Position numbers and translations under genes: made by a program
In this document: positions 37,272 through 45,745 of the stretch, in pieces
Position numbering within the stretch: position 1 is the first letter of the stretch
Layout: every line of letters begins with the position of its first letter
Source: Schaalia georgiae DSM 6843
Lineage (GTDB): Bacteria > Actinomycetota > Actinomycetes > Actinomycetales > Actinomycetaceae
Assembly (NCBI RefSeq): GCF_000429245.1
Contig: NZ_AUBM01000006.1
Location: 193,051 to 257,050, forward strand
Reading direction: 5' to 3'
DNA: 64,000 nucleotides
Notes under the pieces: model-generated
The model's input: the letters and a program-made list of their open reading frames with translations, nothing else
What the model was told of the DNA's origin: nothing
Database searches by the model: none

Positions 37272-38846
37272 TCACATGAAGGTCGTGATGAGGGGGACGA
37301 GCAGGATTTTCACGATGATGGAGAACGCGAAAAGGGTCGCGTAGGCCGCTTCGACGCGCTCGTCCACGACACGCGCCTCGGCCGCCTGGAGCACGGCGGG
37401 CTGGCCGAGGAACCCGGCCACTCCCCCGGCGGCGCGCGCGGAGGACAGTCCCAGGAAGCGCCCGGCCAGGGCTTGGGCGGCGCAGCACACGGCGACGATG
37501 ACGAGGGCGAGGAGCGCCGCCCTGCCCCCTTCACCCCCTTGGAGCAGCGCCGCCATCTGCGGGCCCGCGTTGAGCCCCAGGGCAGCCAGGAAGAGCATGA
37601 GCCCGATCTGGCGGATCGTGAGGTTCGCGGCCGCGGGGAGCGTCCACACCAGTGGCCCCGTCCGTCGCAGGGCGCCCAGGACCATGCCGACGATCAGGGG
37701 CCCGGCGGCGGAGCCCAGCTGGAAGGAGGACCCCCCGGGCATGGGGAAGGACACGATGCCGAGCAGCATCCCCAGGACCATGCCGATCCCGAAGGCCATG
37801 GCATCGACCTCGGCGACCCGGCGCTCGGAATCGCCCAGCCAGTCGGAGACCGCGTCGAGCTCCTCGATGGGCACGACGACGGCGACGTGGTCCCCGAGCT
37901 GCAGATCGAGGTCATCGCGGGCCAGCAGGTCGAGGTCGCCCCTGCGCACCCGCGTGATGGTCGCGCCGAAGCGCTTGGTGACGTTGAGCTGGGAGACGGA
38001 CCTGCCGGCCACGTCGGGGTTGGACACGAGGATCCGTTCGAAGGCGACATCGCTGCGGTCGTCCTCGAGGCGGTGCCCCAGGATCTCGCCCACGTCGCGC
38101 GCGGCCTCCTCGACGCTCGCGGCGTCGCCGACCATGAGGACGTGGTCCCCCGCCAGCAGGTCCTCGCCGGGGGCGACGACGCGGGTGCGGTCCCCCCGCC
38201 GCAGGTAGGACATGCGGATGCGCTGCTCGCGCCAAGCGGCGATCTGGCGCATGTTGATCGTGTCGGCCACCAGGACCGTTACTGTCTCCAGGTTCTCACC
38301 CGCCAACGAGGGCGTGTCGCGCGCCCCCGCCCACCGCCGGGTCACAGTCATCGTGACGACGAGGATCCCCACGACGACCCCGATCGGGTAGCCGAATGCG
38401 TACCCGACCGCCGCCTGGGGGTCCCCGGTGACCCTGGTCGCGGCGTCCAGCGCCGGGGCGGCGGTCAGCGCGCCCGTGTAGAGCCCCGTGGTGAGGCCCT
38501 CGCCCAGGCCGAGCACCCGCCCGCCCGCGAGTGCCAGGACCGCCCCGGTGAGGCACACGGCGGCGCAGGACGCCAGGAGACCCGTCTGCTTGCGCAAATC
38601 CTGGAAGAAGGTCGCTCCCGCGGAGATGCCGACCGTGTAGACGAAGAACGCGAGGCCGATCTGCTGGACGATGCGCATGTTCTCCCCCGCCGTCTCAGGG
38701 ACCGAGGCAGAGAGGACCAGCCCGACGAAGAGGGCGCCGGCCGCGCCGAAACGCAGGGGCCCGAAGCGGATCGCGCCGAGCGCCGCCCCAAGTCCCACCA
38801 CGAGGAATAGAGCGAGGAGGGGGTGCGTCTGGAGCAGGGCGGCCAT
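37272..38846 (-). CDS. AspT/YidE/YbjL-type antiporter
   Basis: A 524-residue membrane transporter of the aspartate:alanine exchanger family. Two homologous halves of about five helices (about 1-170 and 345-524) flank a cytosolic pair of TrkA-C/RCK-like domains (about 185-335). Each half holds a G-P-type signature, for example G-S-A-A-G-P-L-I-V-G near 385, as seen in AspT. Substrates of most members are unknown; amino-acid/keto-acid exchange is likely. The ATG at 38846 has TAGTCT (38858-38853) six bases upstream, so it is probably leaderless. It is first gene of an operon with the NUDIX protein. Confidence 0.9.
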   Translation of the reverse strand: MAALLQTHPLLALFLVVGLGAALGAIRFGPLRFGAAGALFVGLVLSASVPETAGENMRIVQQIGLAFFVYTVGISAGATFFQDLRKQTGLLASCAAVCLTGAVLALAGGRVLGLGEGLTTGLYTGALTAAPALDAATRVTGDPQAAVGYAFGYPIGVVVGILVVTMTVTRRWAGARDTPSLAGENLETVTVLVADTINMRQIAAWREQRIRMSYLRRGDRTRVVAPGEDLLAGDHVLMVGDAASVEEAARDVGEILGHRLEDDRSDVAFERILVSNPDVAGRSVSQLNVTKRFGATITRVRRGDLDLLARDDLDLQLGDHVAVVVPIEELDAVSDWLGDSERRVAEVDAMAFGIGMVLGMLLGIVSFPMPGGSSFQLGSAAGPLIVGMVLGALRRTGPLVWTLPAAANLTIRQIGLMLFLAALGLNAGPQMAALLQGGEGGRAALLALVIVAVCCAAQALAGRFLGLSSARAAGGVAGFLGQPAVLQAAEARVVDERVEAAYATLFAFSIIVKILLVPLITTFM

Positions 38847-38954
38847 GGCCCAAGACTACCAATCCCGCCCATGGGAACCGTCTCATAACAGCGAGGGCGA
38901 TTCCTCCCATCCGGTAGCATTCTTCCCGTATCCCACTACGTGGAAGGAGAAACC

Positions 38955-39371
38955 GTGAGCACACCTACCCCGGGCTGGTACGCCGACCCCGCGGGTTCCG
39001 GTCGGCTGCGCTGGTGGAACGGCACCGAGTGGACCGAGCAGTTCCAGACCGCCCCCGCCGCCGCCTCGAACCCCTCCGCCCAGCAGCAGACGGTCGGAGG
39101 AGCGCGAACACAGCAGTCCTCCAGCACGCCCGCCACCCCGGCGCCGACCGCCGGACCCGCTCGCCCGGCCCCCAACAAAGGCATGCTGGCCGCCTGCATC
39201 GCAGCATGGGCCGTCGCAGTCATCCTATGCGTGGCCGTGACTATTTCCCTGAGCGCCTTCAACAAGGCGGGCAGAGCCGTTGAAGAGTCCCGGCAGGGCG
39301 TGACCGACGCCCAGCAGGCCGTCGACGACGCGAACAGCCTCGGCCTCAGCCCGAATGGAGACAGCGAATGA
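38955..39371 (+). CDS. DUF2510 membrane protein
   Basis: A 138-residue protein. Residues 5-32 are a DUF2510 motif (G-W-Y-A-D-P, R-W-W-N-G-x-x-W-T-E-Q), a small Trp-rich cytosolic module frequent in actinobacterial membrane proteins. A Gln/Ser/Pro-rich linker, one transmembrane helix (about 75-98) and a short helical tail follow. The start is GTG 38955 with AAGGAG five bases upstream. An ATG at 38940 is in frame but is placed before the SD. It overlaps the next gene by four bases (ATGA). Function unknown. Confidence 0.85.
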   Translation: MSTPTPGWYADPAGSGRLRWWNGTEWTEQFQTAPAAASNPSAQQQTVGGARTQQSSSTPATPAPTAGPARPAPNKGMLAACIAAWAVAVILCVAVTISLSAFNKAGRAVEESRQGVTDAQQAVDDANSLGLSPNGDSE

Positions 39372-40132
39372 GCACGAACAGCACCGGATCCCCGCACACG
39401 CCCGGCGCCCAGGACGCGCAGGCCTTCCCCTACGGGTCGGACCCACGTCCGGCGGGTGCCCAGCCGCCCGTGGCGTCCGCCCCGAGGAAAAGCAAGGGAC
39501 TCGCCATTGCGACGGTCATCGGCGCGGCCCTCAGCGTTGTGCTGCTGGTCGTGACCATCGTCCTCGTCGTCGGCGCCCGCAGCCGCAACGAGGAGGCGCG
39601 CAACCTGGACACGCAGGCCTCGCAGTTGGAGCAGCAGGCGGTCGACATCAAGGCGCAGAAGGTGTGCGACGCGATCACCCGTGACAACCGCAGTACGGTC
39701 GCATCGCTGTTCCGCGCCTACCCCGATGCCCATGACGACATCGCGAACGCCATGCAGCGGCTCTGCGCCGACAAGTACAAGACGGCGAAGGCGGTTACGC
39801 AGGTCTCCCCTGCGGACGACGGAATCTTCAGCTACGACTCCATCAAGTGCGTCCTCGACGAGAGCACGATGACGGTCAGCATGTCGGCGACGGTATCGGT
39901 CGCCACCAACGACGCCTTCGGCTCCATTGACTCCGTCGACGTCTGGGTGGAAACGGGGTTCCGCGACAAGGAGAGTCCTCTGACTCCGTTGACGTACTCC
40001 GAGGTCACGGCGACGCCGACCACGGTCGCCGTCGGCTCCTCCGGCACGGTCTCGGCGACGTTGCCCTACGACCCGTCGTACGGCACGATGTGCATCGCGC
40101 GTGTGAACTCCTGGTGGCCGACCGGCCAATGA
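39368..40132 (+). CDS. membrane-anchored extracytoplasmic protein
   Basis: A 254-residue protein of no family I recognise. The cytosolic tail (1-42) is Pro/Gly-rich, a helix spans about 44-68, and a short coiled-coil stretch with E-E-A-R-N-L-D-T-Q-A-S-Q-L-E-Q-Q follows. The rest (about 95-254) is an extracellular domain with four cysteines (VCDAI, LCADK, KCVLD, MCIAR) that could make two disulphides. It is translationally coupled to the DUF2510 protein by an ATGA overlap, so the two may form a complex. A hairpin (40226-40257) and a compound repeat follow. Confidence 0.8.
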   Translation: MSTNSTGSPHTPGAQDAQAFPYGSDPRPAGAQPPVASAPRKSKGLAIATVIGAALSVVLLVVTIVLVVGARSRNEEARNLDTQASQLEQQAVDIKAQKVCDAITRDNRSTVASLFRAYPDAHDDIANAMQRLCADKYKTAKAVTQVSPADDGIFSYDSIKCVLDESTMTVSMSATVSVATNDAFGSIDSVDVWVETGFRDKESPLTPLTYSEVTATPTTVAVGSSGTVSATLPYDPSYGTMCIARVNSWWPTGQ

Positions 40133-40225
40133 CGCGGCCGACGGGCCCCGGCGGGGCCTGCCCACTGTCGCGCCGGCCGGACGGTCGCTGACTGGTCGGT
40201 GTGCGGAAGCGGAAGCGGGCGTGAG

Positions 40226-40257
40226 AGGGCGGTTCCATCCCCGGATGGGACCGCCCT
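40226..40257 (+). terminator. hairpin after the DUF2510 pair
   Basis: AGGGCGGTtCCATCC (40226-40240) pairs with GGATGGgACCGCCCT (40243-40257) around a two-base centre, with one mismatch; in RNA the loop would open to four bases. It lies about 95 bases after the stop. Confidence 0.55.
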
Positions 40258-40290
40258 CGGTGCCGACGGCGGTTGCCCGAACCTGCGCAG

Positions 40291-40360
40291 GCGCGCATTA
40301 TTCGCACCAGCGCGCGCTATATCCCCCTCATGGCGCCAACGGCCCCCTCACAGTTCCAAC
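40291..40360 (-). repeat. dispersed repeat element, copy A
   Basis: Read on the minus strand, it has two GTTG...TGAGGGGG units, then ATATAGCGCGCG, GGTGC and ATAA. It aligns along its whole 70 bases with copy B at 47095-47167. The centre TGAGGGGGATATA-R-CGCGCG is identical except for one base. It lies in the convergent gap between the DUF2510 pair and the FtsX-type permease. The rest of the gap (40133-40419) holds only the hairpin at 40226. Confidence 0.8.
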
Positions 40361-40419
40361 AGTGGGCGACTCGCCTCCGTGTTGACAGCGGGCACCCGCA
40401 CTCGCGTCCGGGGCACGCT

Positions 40420-43128
40420 CTAGTCAATGCGTCGCAACCGCTTCTGCCCGCGCGGGGTGAGGGCGATGGCGACGACTCCGCACAGGGCGGGCATGCCGAC
40501 GAGCATGCCGATCAGCGCCGACCAGGGGATCACGGGGGTCAATGTCGACAGCTCCGGGAAGACCTGCGACCTGGCGACGGCCAGCACGGCGAGCACGCCC
40601 ACGATGAGCCCGGACAGGACGGCGGCGGGAATGCAGTTGATGGCGAGCACGAGGCCCTGCCATGTGGTGACGTGGCGGCGCATCGAGGGGCCCGCGCCGA
40701 TGGCGTCGAGGGTGTCGAGGTCCGGGCGCATGTCCGAGGCGGACAGCGCCACGACCAGCGCCACCGTCGCGCCCGCGGCGACGACCGCGATGAAAGCCGC
40801 GATGTAGGGCAGCAGCACGGAGCGCACAGAGGGCACGAGGACGGTGACAGAGGCCCCTGGCGCCTCGCGGGCGATCTGGGTCGTGAAGGCGCTCGCGCTG
40901 AAAGGGCCGATGGGGTTCTGGACGGTGAGGAGCTGCCCCAGGGGCCGGGCGGCCAGGCCGAGCTGCGAGGCGGCCTGCGGCGAGAGGACCACGACGTTGA
41001 AATCGGTGAACGGCATGGCTTTGAAGGTGACCGTCTGGATGACGGAGGCGAAGGGCAGGTTCGAGGTCTGGCCGGCGGCCCGCGCCTTGGCGATCTCGGA
41101 GAGGTCCAGGGAGCTCAGGCGCACTTGGCCCGTCCCGTCGATCAGGGACGGCTCGGGCACCAGGACGCCCCCGGCCGCGAGGGTGGTGACAGCCCGGACC
41201 ATCTCGTCGCCGGAGACGATGCCGGACTCGCGCAGGTAGGTGCCGTCGTCGACGATGTAGACGGGGTCGACCTCGTGTATGGGGCGGCCCTCGCCTGTGA
41301 TCTGCGGGATCAGTTGCCCGTCGATGGGGGAGATCGCGCCGACGGAGCGCGTGGGGCCGCCGGGGGCGGAGTTCCACGCCATGCCGGTGAGGGTGACCTC
41401 GGAGACGACGGGGTTGGCCGAGGCGATGGCGTCGCGGGCGGTGGTGTGGACCTGGCGGGTGCGCAGCACGGACTCGGTCATGTCCGCGTCCTTGACGAAG
41501 ACCCGCCCGCGCGCGCCCACGTGCGCCGTGGCGTTCCAGCCCGCCTCGTTCGACGAGTTGAGCGTGATGAGCAGCGCGCACGCGACGAACACCGTCGTGA
41601 GGATGGAGGCCATCGCCGGGAAGGTGCGGTGCCCGTTGCGCACGGCGTCGCGCAGCGCCAGGCGCATGCTCATGGACGAGCGCCGGTTCGGGGAACGCCA
41701 CCGCATGAACAGGTAGGGGATGGACCCGATCAGACCGGTCTCCAGCAGGGCGATTCCCAGGATGAGCAGCCCGATCTGCCCCAGCCACGCGGCGACCCCC
41801 AGGATCGGAAGGGCTGCGAGCAGGACCACCGGGTAGGCCAGGCGCCGCCGGACCAGGCGGGAGGGCTCCCAGGTGCGCCCGCCAATGACCGCGGAGGTGT
41901 TGATGTGCGCCGAGGTGTGGGCGGGCGAGAGGGACGCCATGATCGACAGTATGAGTGGCAGCAGCAGGGACAGGACGAGGGTCCACCACGGGATGATCCC
42001 GATCCCCAGCCGCGACCAGTGGCCGATCCCCAGGAGCACGCCCACGGAGCCGAGGACGGAGAACATTGCGGCGTAGAGACCGACGGTGAGGCCGTGGGCG
42101 ATGGTGAGGCGGCGCCCGTCCGTGTTGTCGCCGCCGTTCGCCACGATCATGGCGGCAGTCCTCATGACGGAGCGCTGCGTGACGGTGAACAGCGGCGACA
42201 CCAGCAGGATCATCTCGGTCAGGACCAGCAGGATCCCGGCGACAATGAGGAGGTACTGCCAGGGGCTGACGGAACGGGAGGGCTGGGCGTAGGCGGCGAT
42301 GTCGGCGTTGAGCTGCGAGGCGGGCGGCGGTGAGGCCAGGACCGCGCGGGAGGTGACGCGGAACCCGGAGGCGTTGAGCTCCTCCACTTTGTCCCAGCCG
42401 ATGGGAACGGGGCCGGTCACGTACCACGAGGTGAAGGTCTTGCCCGCCACGGCGTAGGGATCGACGTCCAGGGTCCCCGCGCCCGCGACGGCGCGGCGCT
42501 CCCCCGGGACCAGCGCGTCGACGACCGCGGTGCCCGTGAGCTTCTTCGTGAGGCGGGATTGCTCGACGGTGAGGCCGAGTTCCACGGAGTCGCCCACGCC
42601 GACCCCGAGCTGGGTGGCCAGGTCCTGGCTGATGACGACCTTGCCCGCTTCCAAGGGCCCGCTGCGTCCCAGTTCGGCCAGGACGGGCACGTCGAGGCGG
42701 GGGGTCTGGGTCGCGGTGGCGACGGTGGTCGAGGCCCCTGAGGAGGTGAGGGAGAGCTGGTAGAGGTTGTCCACAGGGGTAAGAGCGTCCTGGTCGGGCA
42801 CCCACGACGCCAGGGTCGAGGAGTCGACGGAGACCTCGGTGGAGTCCGCGGCGACAGCGCGCGAGTTCGTGGCGTCCTGGTAGATGGGGCCCGAGGAGTA
42901 GTGCGTGGCGACGGCTTGCACGCCTGTGTCGCGGCCGAGCCATTCGGAGGCGACGTAGCGCTGGGAGGTCGTGACGTCCCAGACGGCGACGGCGCCGATC
43001 GCCACGATGATGGGCAGGGCGATGAGGATGATGGCAGCACTAGTGCGCCCACCGTTCTGGTGGGCGTCACGCGTTGCGATGCGGAGGGCTATCCCCCACC
43101 GGCTCAAGCGCCGCCTCAGTTGTGCCAT
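40420..43128 (-). CDS. FtsX-like ABC transporter permease (MacB type)
   Basis: A 902-residue membrane permease. The first helix is at about 32-50, followed by a large extracellular domain (55-290). Helices run at about 295-320, 345-370, 380-400, 450-470 and 500-540, a second extracellular domain at about 550-765, and the last three helices at about 775-885. Two FtsX domains are therefore present in one chain. Such systems do mechanotransmission or export rather than import. Its ATG overlaps the stop of the ATPase gene by one base (TGATG), so both are coupled. The operon order is PadR regulator, ATPase, permease. Cargo unknown. Confidence 0.92.
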   Translation of the reverse strand: MAQLRRRLSRWGIALRIATRDAHQNGGRTSAAIILIALPIIVAIGAVAVWDVTTSQRYVASEWLGRDTGVQAVATHYSSGPIYQDATNSRAVAADSTEVSVDSSTLASWVPDQDALTPVDNLYQLSLTSSGASTTVATATQTPRLDVPVLAELGRSGPLEAGKVVISQDLATQLGVGVGDSVELGLTVEQSRLTKKLTGTAVVDALVPGERRAVAGAGTLDVDPYAVAGKTFTSWYVTGPVPIGWDKVEELNASGFRVTSRAVLASPPPASQLNADIAAYAQPSRSVSPWQYLLIVAGILLVLTEMILLVSPLFTVTQRSVMRTAAMIVANGGDNTDGRRLTIAHGLTVGLYAAMFSVLGSVGVLLGIGHWSRLGIGIIPWWTLVLSLLLPLILSIMASLSPAHTSAHINTSAVIGGRTWEPSRLVRRRLAYPVVLLAALPILGVAAWLGQIGLLILGIALLETGLIGSIPYLFMRWRSPNRRSSMSMRLALRDAVRNGHRTFPAMASILTTVFVACALLITLNSSNEAGWNATAHVGARGRVFVKDADMTESVLRTRQVHTTARDAIASANPVVSEVTLTGMAWNSAPGGPTRSVGAISPIDGQLIPQITGEGRPIHEVDPVYIVDDGTYLRESGIVSGDEMVRAVTTLAAGGVLVPEPSLIDGTGQVRLSSLDLSEIAKARAAGQTSNLPFASVIQTVTFKAMPFTDFNVVVLSPQAASQLGLAARPLGQLLTVQNPIGPFSASAFTTQIAREAPGASVTVLVPSVRSVLLPYIAAFIAVVAAGATVALVVALSASDMRPDLDTLDAIGAGPSMRRHVTTWQGLVLAINCIPAAVLSGLIVGVLAVLAVARSQVFPELSTLTPVIPWSALIGMLVGMPALCGVVAIALTPRGQKRLRRID

Positions 43129-43862
43129 CAGTCCCTTGTTGTCGGATCACGGAGGAGGTCGCGGATCGAGTCCGTGCGCGAGCGGTCGACGATGTGCCCG
43201 TCCCTGAGGAACACCGTGCGGTCCGCCCACGCGGCGATGCGCGCCTCATGTGTAACGAGGATACCCGCTGCTCCGGCGTCGATATGGTCGCGCAACACCA
43301 TCATGACTTGCTCGCCCGTGTTCGAGTCGAGGGCGCCGGTGGGCTCGTCGGCGAGGATGACCGACCGGTTGCCCACGAGTCCGCGGGCGATCGCGATGCG
43401 CTGGCGCTGACCGCCCGAGAGGCGCTCGGGGAAGCGGTCCGCGAGGCCGCCCACGCCGACCTCGTCGAGGGCCTCCATCGCGAGGGCGCGCGCTTTGGAG
43501 TTCGGCACGCCGTCGAGCTGGAGGGGCATTTCCACGTTCTCAAGGGCCGACAGTGAGGGGATGAGGTTGTAGTCCTGGAAGACGTACCCTATCTGGCGCC
43601 TGCGCACCTGGGCGCGACGGACCCCGTCCAGGGTGGCCAGGTCGACGCCGTTGATGAACACGGAACCGCGATTGGGCCGTTCGAGGCCGCCGGCGATGGA
43701 CAAGAGGGTGGACTTGCCCGAGCCGGACGGCCCCATGACAGCGAGAAGCTCGCCGGGTTCAACCTCCAGGTTGATCCCGTCGAGCGCTCGCACGTGGACG
43801 TCGTTCGCGCCGAAATCATGTCCGACGCCGCTCATCCTTACTGGATTCGGCCCACCGCTCAT
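43128..43862 (-). CDS. ABC transporter ATP-binding protein (LolD/MacB type)
   Basis: A 244-residue ATPase driving the FtsX-like permease. Walker A GPSGSGKST is at 44-52, the signature LSGGQRQR near 146, Walker B V-I-L-A-D-E-P-T-G-A-L-D near 165 and the H-loop H-E near 204. The A-D-E-P-T-G-x-L-D Walker B and Q-x-x-x-L-I-P-S-L-S-A-x-E-N Q-loop are typical of the MacB/LolD group. The ATG at 43862 overlaps the PadR stop (ATGA). Confidence 0.95.
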   Translation of the reverse strand: MSGGPNPVRMSGVGHDFGANDVHVRALDGINLEVEPGELLAVMGPSGSGKSTLLSIAGGLERPNRGSVFINGVDLATLDGVRRAQVRRRQIGYVFQDYNLIPSLSALENVEMPLQLDGVPNSKARALAMEALDEVGVGGLADRFPERLSGGQRQRIAIARGLVGNRSVILADEPTGALDSNTGEQVMMVLRDHIDAGAAGILVTHEARIAAWADRTVFLRDGHIVDRSRTDSIRDLLRDPTTRD

Positions 43863-44455
43863 CGCGCCGTCGCGGGCTCCGGAACGTTGGCCCAGGTACG
43901 GGCACGGCCCTTGGCGGCGGCGAAGGCGGCACGGCGCGCGGCCTCGGAGACCGCGCCGGACTCGATGTGGTCGAGCCAGTTGAGCTCGGCCTCCAGATCG
44001 AAGATGTGGCGCTCGAGGATGAGCTTCCACGCGAGCTCGCCCTCGTCGGCACTCGCCTTGAGGCGGGTGACATCGCGCAGTGCGGACAGCGTCGAGCGGC
44101 GCTGCGTCTGGATCATCGCCTCGACGTCGACTGTCGGGTCGGCGGCGGAGACGGCGAGTTTCATGACGAGCTCGTCGCGCTCCGGGTTCTCCCGGGGGAC
44201 GGGCGTGGCCCACCACGCGTCGAGGACCTCGCGGCCCAGTTCGGTGAGCTCGAAGACCTCGGAGTCGCGGCCGGCGTTCGTCTCCGCGTGGGAGACGACT
44301 TGGCCGTCGCGCTCGAGGCGCTGCATGGTCTGGTACACCTGGCCGATGTTCAACGGCCACGCGCCACAGGTCTGCTCCTCAAACATCTGCTTGAGGCGGT
44401 AGACCCCGGCGGGCTGCTGGGCAACGAGGGCCAGAAGGGCATTACGGACTGACAT
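43859..44455 (-). CDS. PadR-family transcriptional regulator
   Basis: A 198-residue winged-helix repressor. The N-terminal DNA-binding domain (about 1-80) has the pattern A-L-L-A-L-V-A, Y-R-L-K-Q-M-F, N-I-G-Q-V-Y-Q-T-M-Q-R-L-E-R-D-G and V-F-E-L-T-E-L-G. The C-terminal helical domain (about 90-185) mediates dimerisation. It is first gene of a PadR-ATPase-permease operon, a common arrangement in which PadR represses the exporter until a drug or peptide binds it. The upstream region holds GTAACTACCTTAC, an imperfect inverted repeat, as a candidate operator. Confidence 0.93.
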   Translation of the reverse strand: MSVRNALLALVAQQPAGVYRLKQMFEEQTCGAWPLNIGQVYQTMQRLERDGQVVSHAETNAGRDSEVFELTELGREVLDAWWATPVPRENPERDELVMKLAVSAADPTVDVEAMIQTQRRSTLSALRDVTRLKASADEGELAWKLILERHIFDLEAELNWLDHIESGAVSEAARRAAFAAAKGRARTWANVPEPATAR

Positions 44456-44865
44456 CTGCTCTCCGTTCGTCTTATCCGGTCCCGCTTGGTTGATCTGTAA
44501 CTACCTTACGCTAGCTCAAGACCTGGGGCTCATATCCGAGCGGGTTACTTGACAATACTCAACAATACTCCGACCGGATGATTAAACGCTAGTTTTCGCC
44601 AGAAATCGCTGAAAATCGCTGAAATCGTGCCATCCACTGAGACACGCTCCGCAAAGTTGGACACATCGGTCAGAGATTTCTATGCCATAGATCACTTTAT
44701 GGAGTCGCTTCCTGCTACCGCCCCACTCCCGACCGGTCGGCGGGCCCGCGCCCCGGCGCGCGACGATCGACCCATTGGGAACAACAGCCCCAGTGCCCCC
44801 ACCCGTACACCGCACCACCCGCCGGGCCCCCTGTGCGAGTAGGATCCCTACCAGGAGGATCACCG
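44456..44865. other. 410-bp divergent control region (PadR operon / AKR operon)
   Basis: AT-richer than its surroundings. It holds two sets of 10-bp-phased direct repeats: ACAATACTC twice (44553-44571) and AAATCGCT with 10-base spacing (44603-44626, two and a half copies). Further right is a promoter-like pair on the plus strand (TTGGAC 44657-44662, 18 bases, TATGCC 44681-44686) with a perfect palindrome CTATG-C-CATAG (44680-44690) on the -10. A second -10-like TAGGAT (44840-44845) stands 20 bases before the AKR ATG. No gene is supported here. Confidence 0.5.
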
Positions 44866-45744
44866 ATGAACTCACCCACGGCGCCGACCCCGGCCCCGCA
44901 ACAGCCCCCCACCCCCAGCCTCACCCTTCCCACCGGACGGGCAATCCCCCAGCTGGGTTTCGGCACCTACAAGATCGCGCCCGAAGACGCCTACGACGCC
45001 GTCCGCGCCGCCCTCGACACCGGTTACCGGCACATCGACACCGCGCAGATGTACGGGAACGAGGCGGAGGCCGGCCGGGCCATCGAGGCGTCCGGCATCC
45101 CCCGCGAAGAGCTCTTCGTCACATCGAAGCTCGACAACGGGAACCACCGGCCCGAGGACGCGGCCGCCTCCATCGCCCGCTCCCTCGAGGACCTCCGCCT
45201 GGCCAGCCTCGACCTCTTCCTGGTCCACTGGCCCCTGCCCACTCTCTACGACGGCGACGTCGCTCTGCCATGGCCGGCGCTGGAGGACGCCTACCGAGCG
45301 GGGAAGTGCCTGGCCATCGGCCTGTCCAACTACGAGACCGCGCACATGCGCGCCGTCATGGACCGCGCCGCCGTCAAGCCCCACGCCATCCAAGTGGAAT
45401 CCCACCCCTACATGCCCAACTCCGCCATCCTCCGCTTCGCCCAGCGCCACCGGATGGTCTTCGAGGCGTGGTCCCCACTGGCGCGCGGGCGCGCCCCCCA
45501 CGATCCCCTACTGGCCTCCATCGGCGCGCGCTGCGGAGTAGGGCCCGCCCAAGTCGCCCTCCGGTGGGCCGTCCAGCGAGGCCACGTCGTCTTCCCCAAA
45601 TCGGTGCGCCCCGACCGCATGGCCGCCAACTTCGACATCTTCGGATTCGAGCTGGCCCCCGCGGACATGGACGCGATCAACGCCCTCAACGAGGGCGAGA
45701 AGGGCCGCACCGGCTCCCACCCCGCCACAATGGACAGGATGTGA
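44866..45744 (+). CDS. aldo/keto reductase
   Basis: A 292-residue NADPH-dependent reductase of the same subgroup as the protein at 33866-34711. The catalytic tetrad is Asp58, Tyr63, Lys88, His121; the cofactor end has V-F-P-K-S-V-R and F-D-I-F-G-F. A 20-residue Pro/Thr-rich N-terminal extension is unusual. The ATG at 44866 follows AGGAGG with 6-base spacing. One base separates its stop from the next start, so it forms an operon with the GalT/HIT-like protein, which hints at a sugar or sugar-phosphate substrate. Confidence 0.92.
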   Translation: MNSPTAPTPAPQQPPTPSLTLPTGRAIPQLGFGTYKIAPEDAYDAVRAALDTGYRHIDTAQMYGNEAEAGRAIEASGIPREELFVTSKLDNGNHRPEDAAASIARSLEDLRLASLDLFLVHWPLPTLYDGDVALPWPALEDAYRAGKCLAIGLSNYETAHMRAVMDRAAVKPHAIQVESHPYMPNSAILRFAQRHRMVFEAWSPLARGRAPHDPLLASIGARCGVGPAQVALRWAVQRGHVVFPKSVRPDRMAANFDIFGFELAPADMDAINALNEGEKGRTGSHPATMDRM

Positions 45745-45745
45745 C

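Noticed and set aside
44627-44842. 71-codon frame upstream of the aldo/keto reductase
   Set aside because: No ribosome site, its second half is Pro/Arg/Thr-rich like random GC-rich DNA, and it overlaps the promoter elements of the AKR gene.
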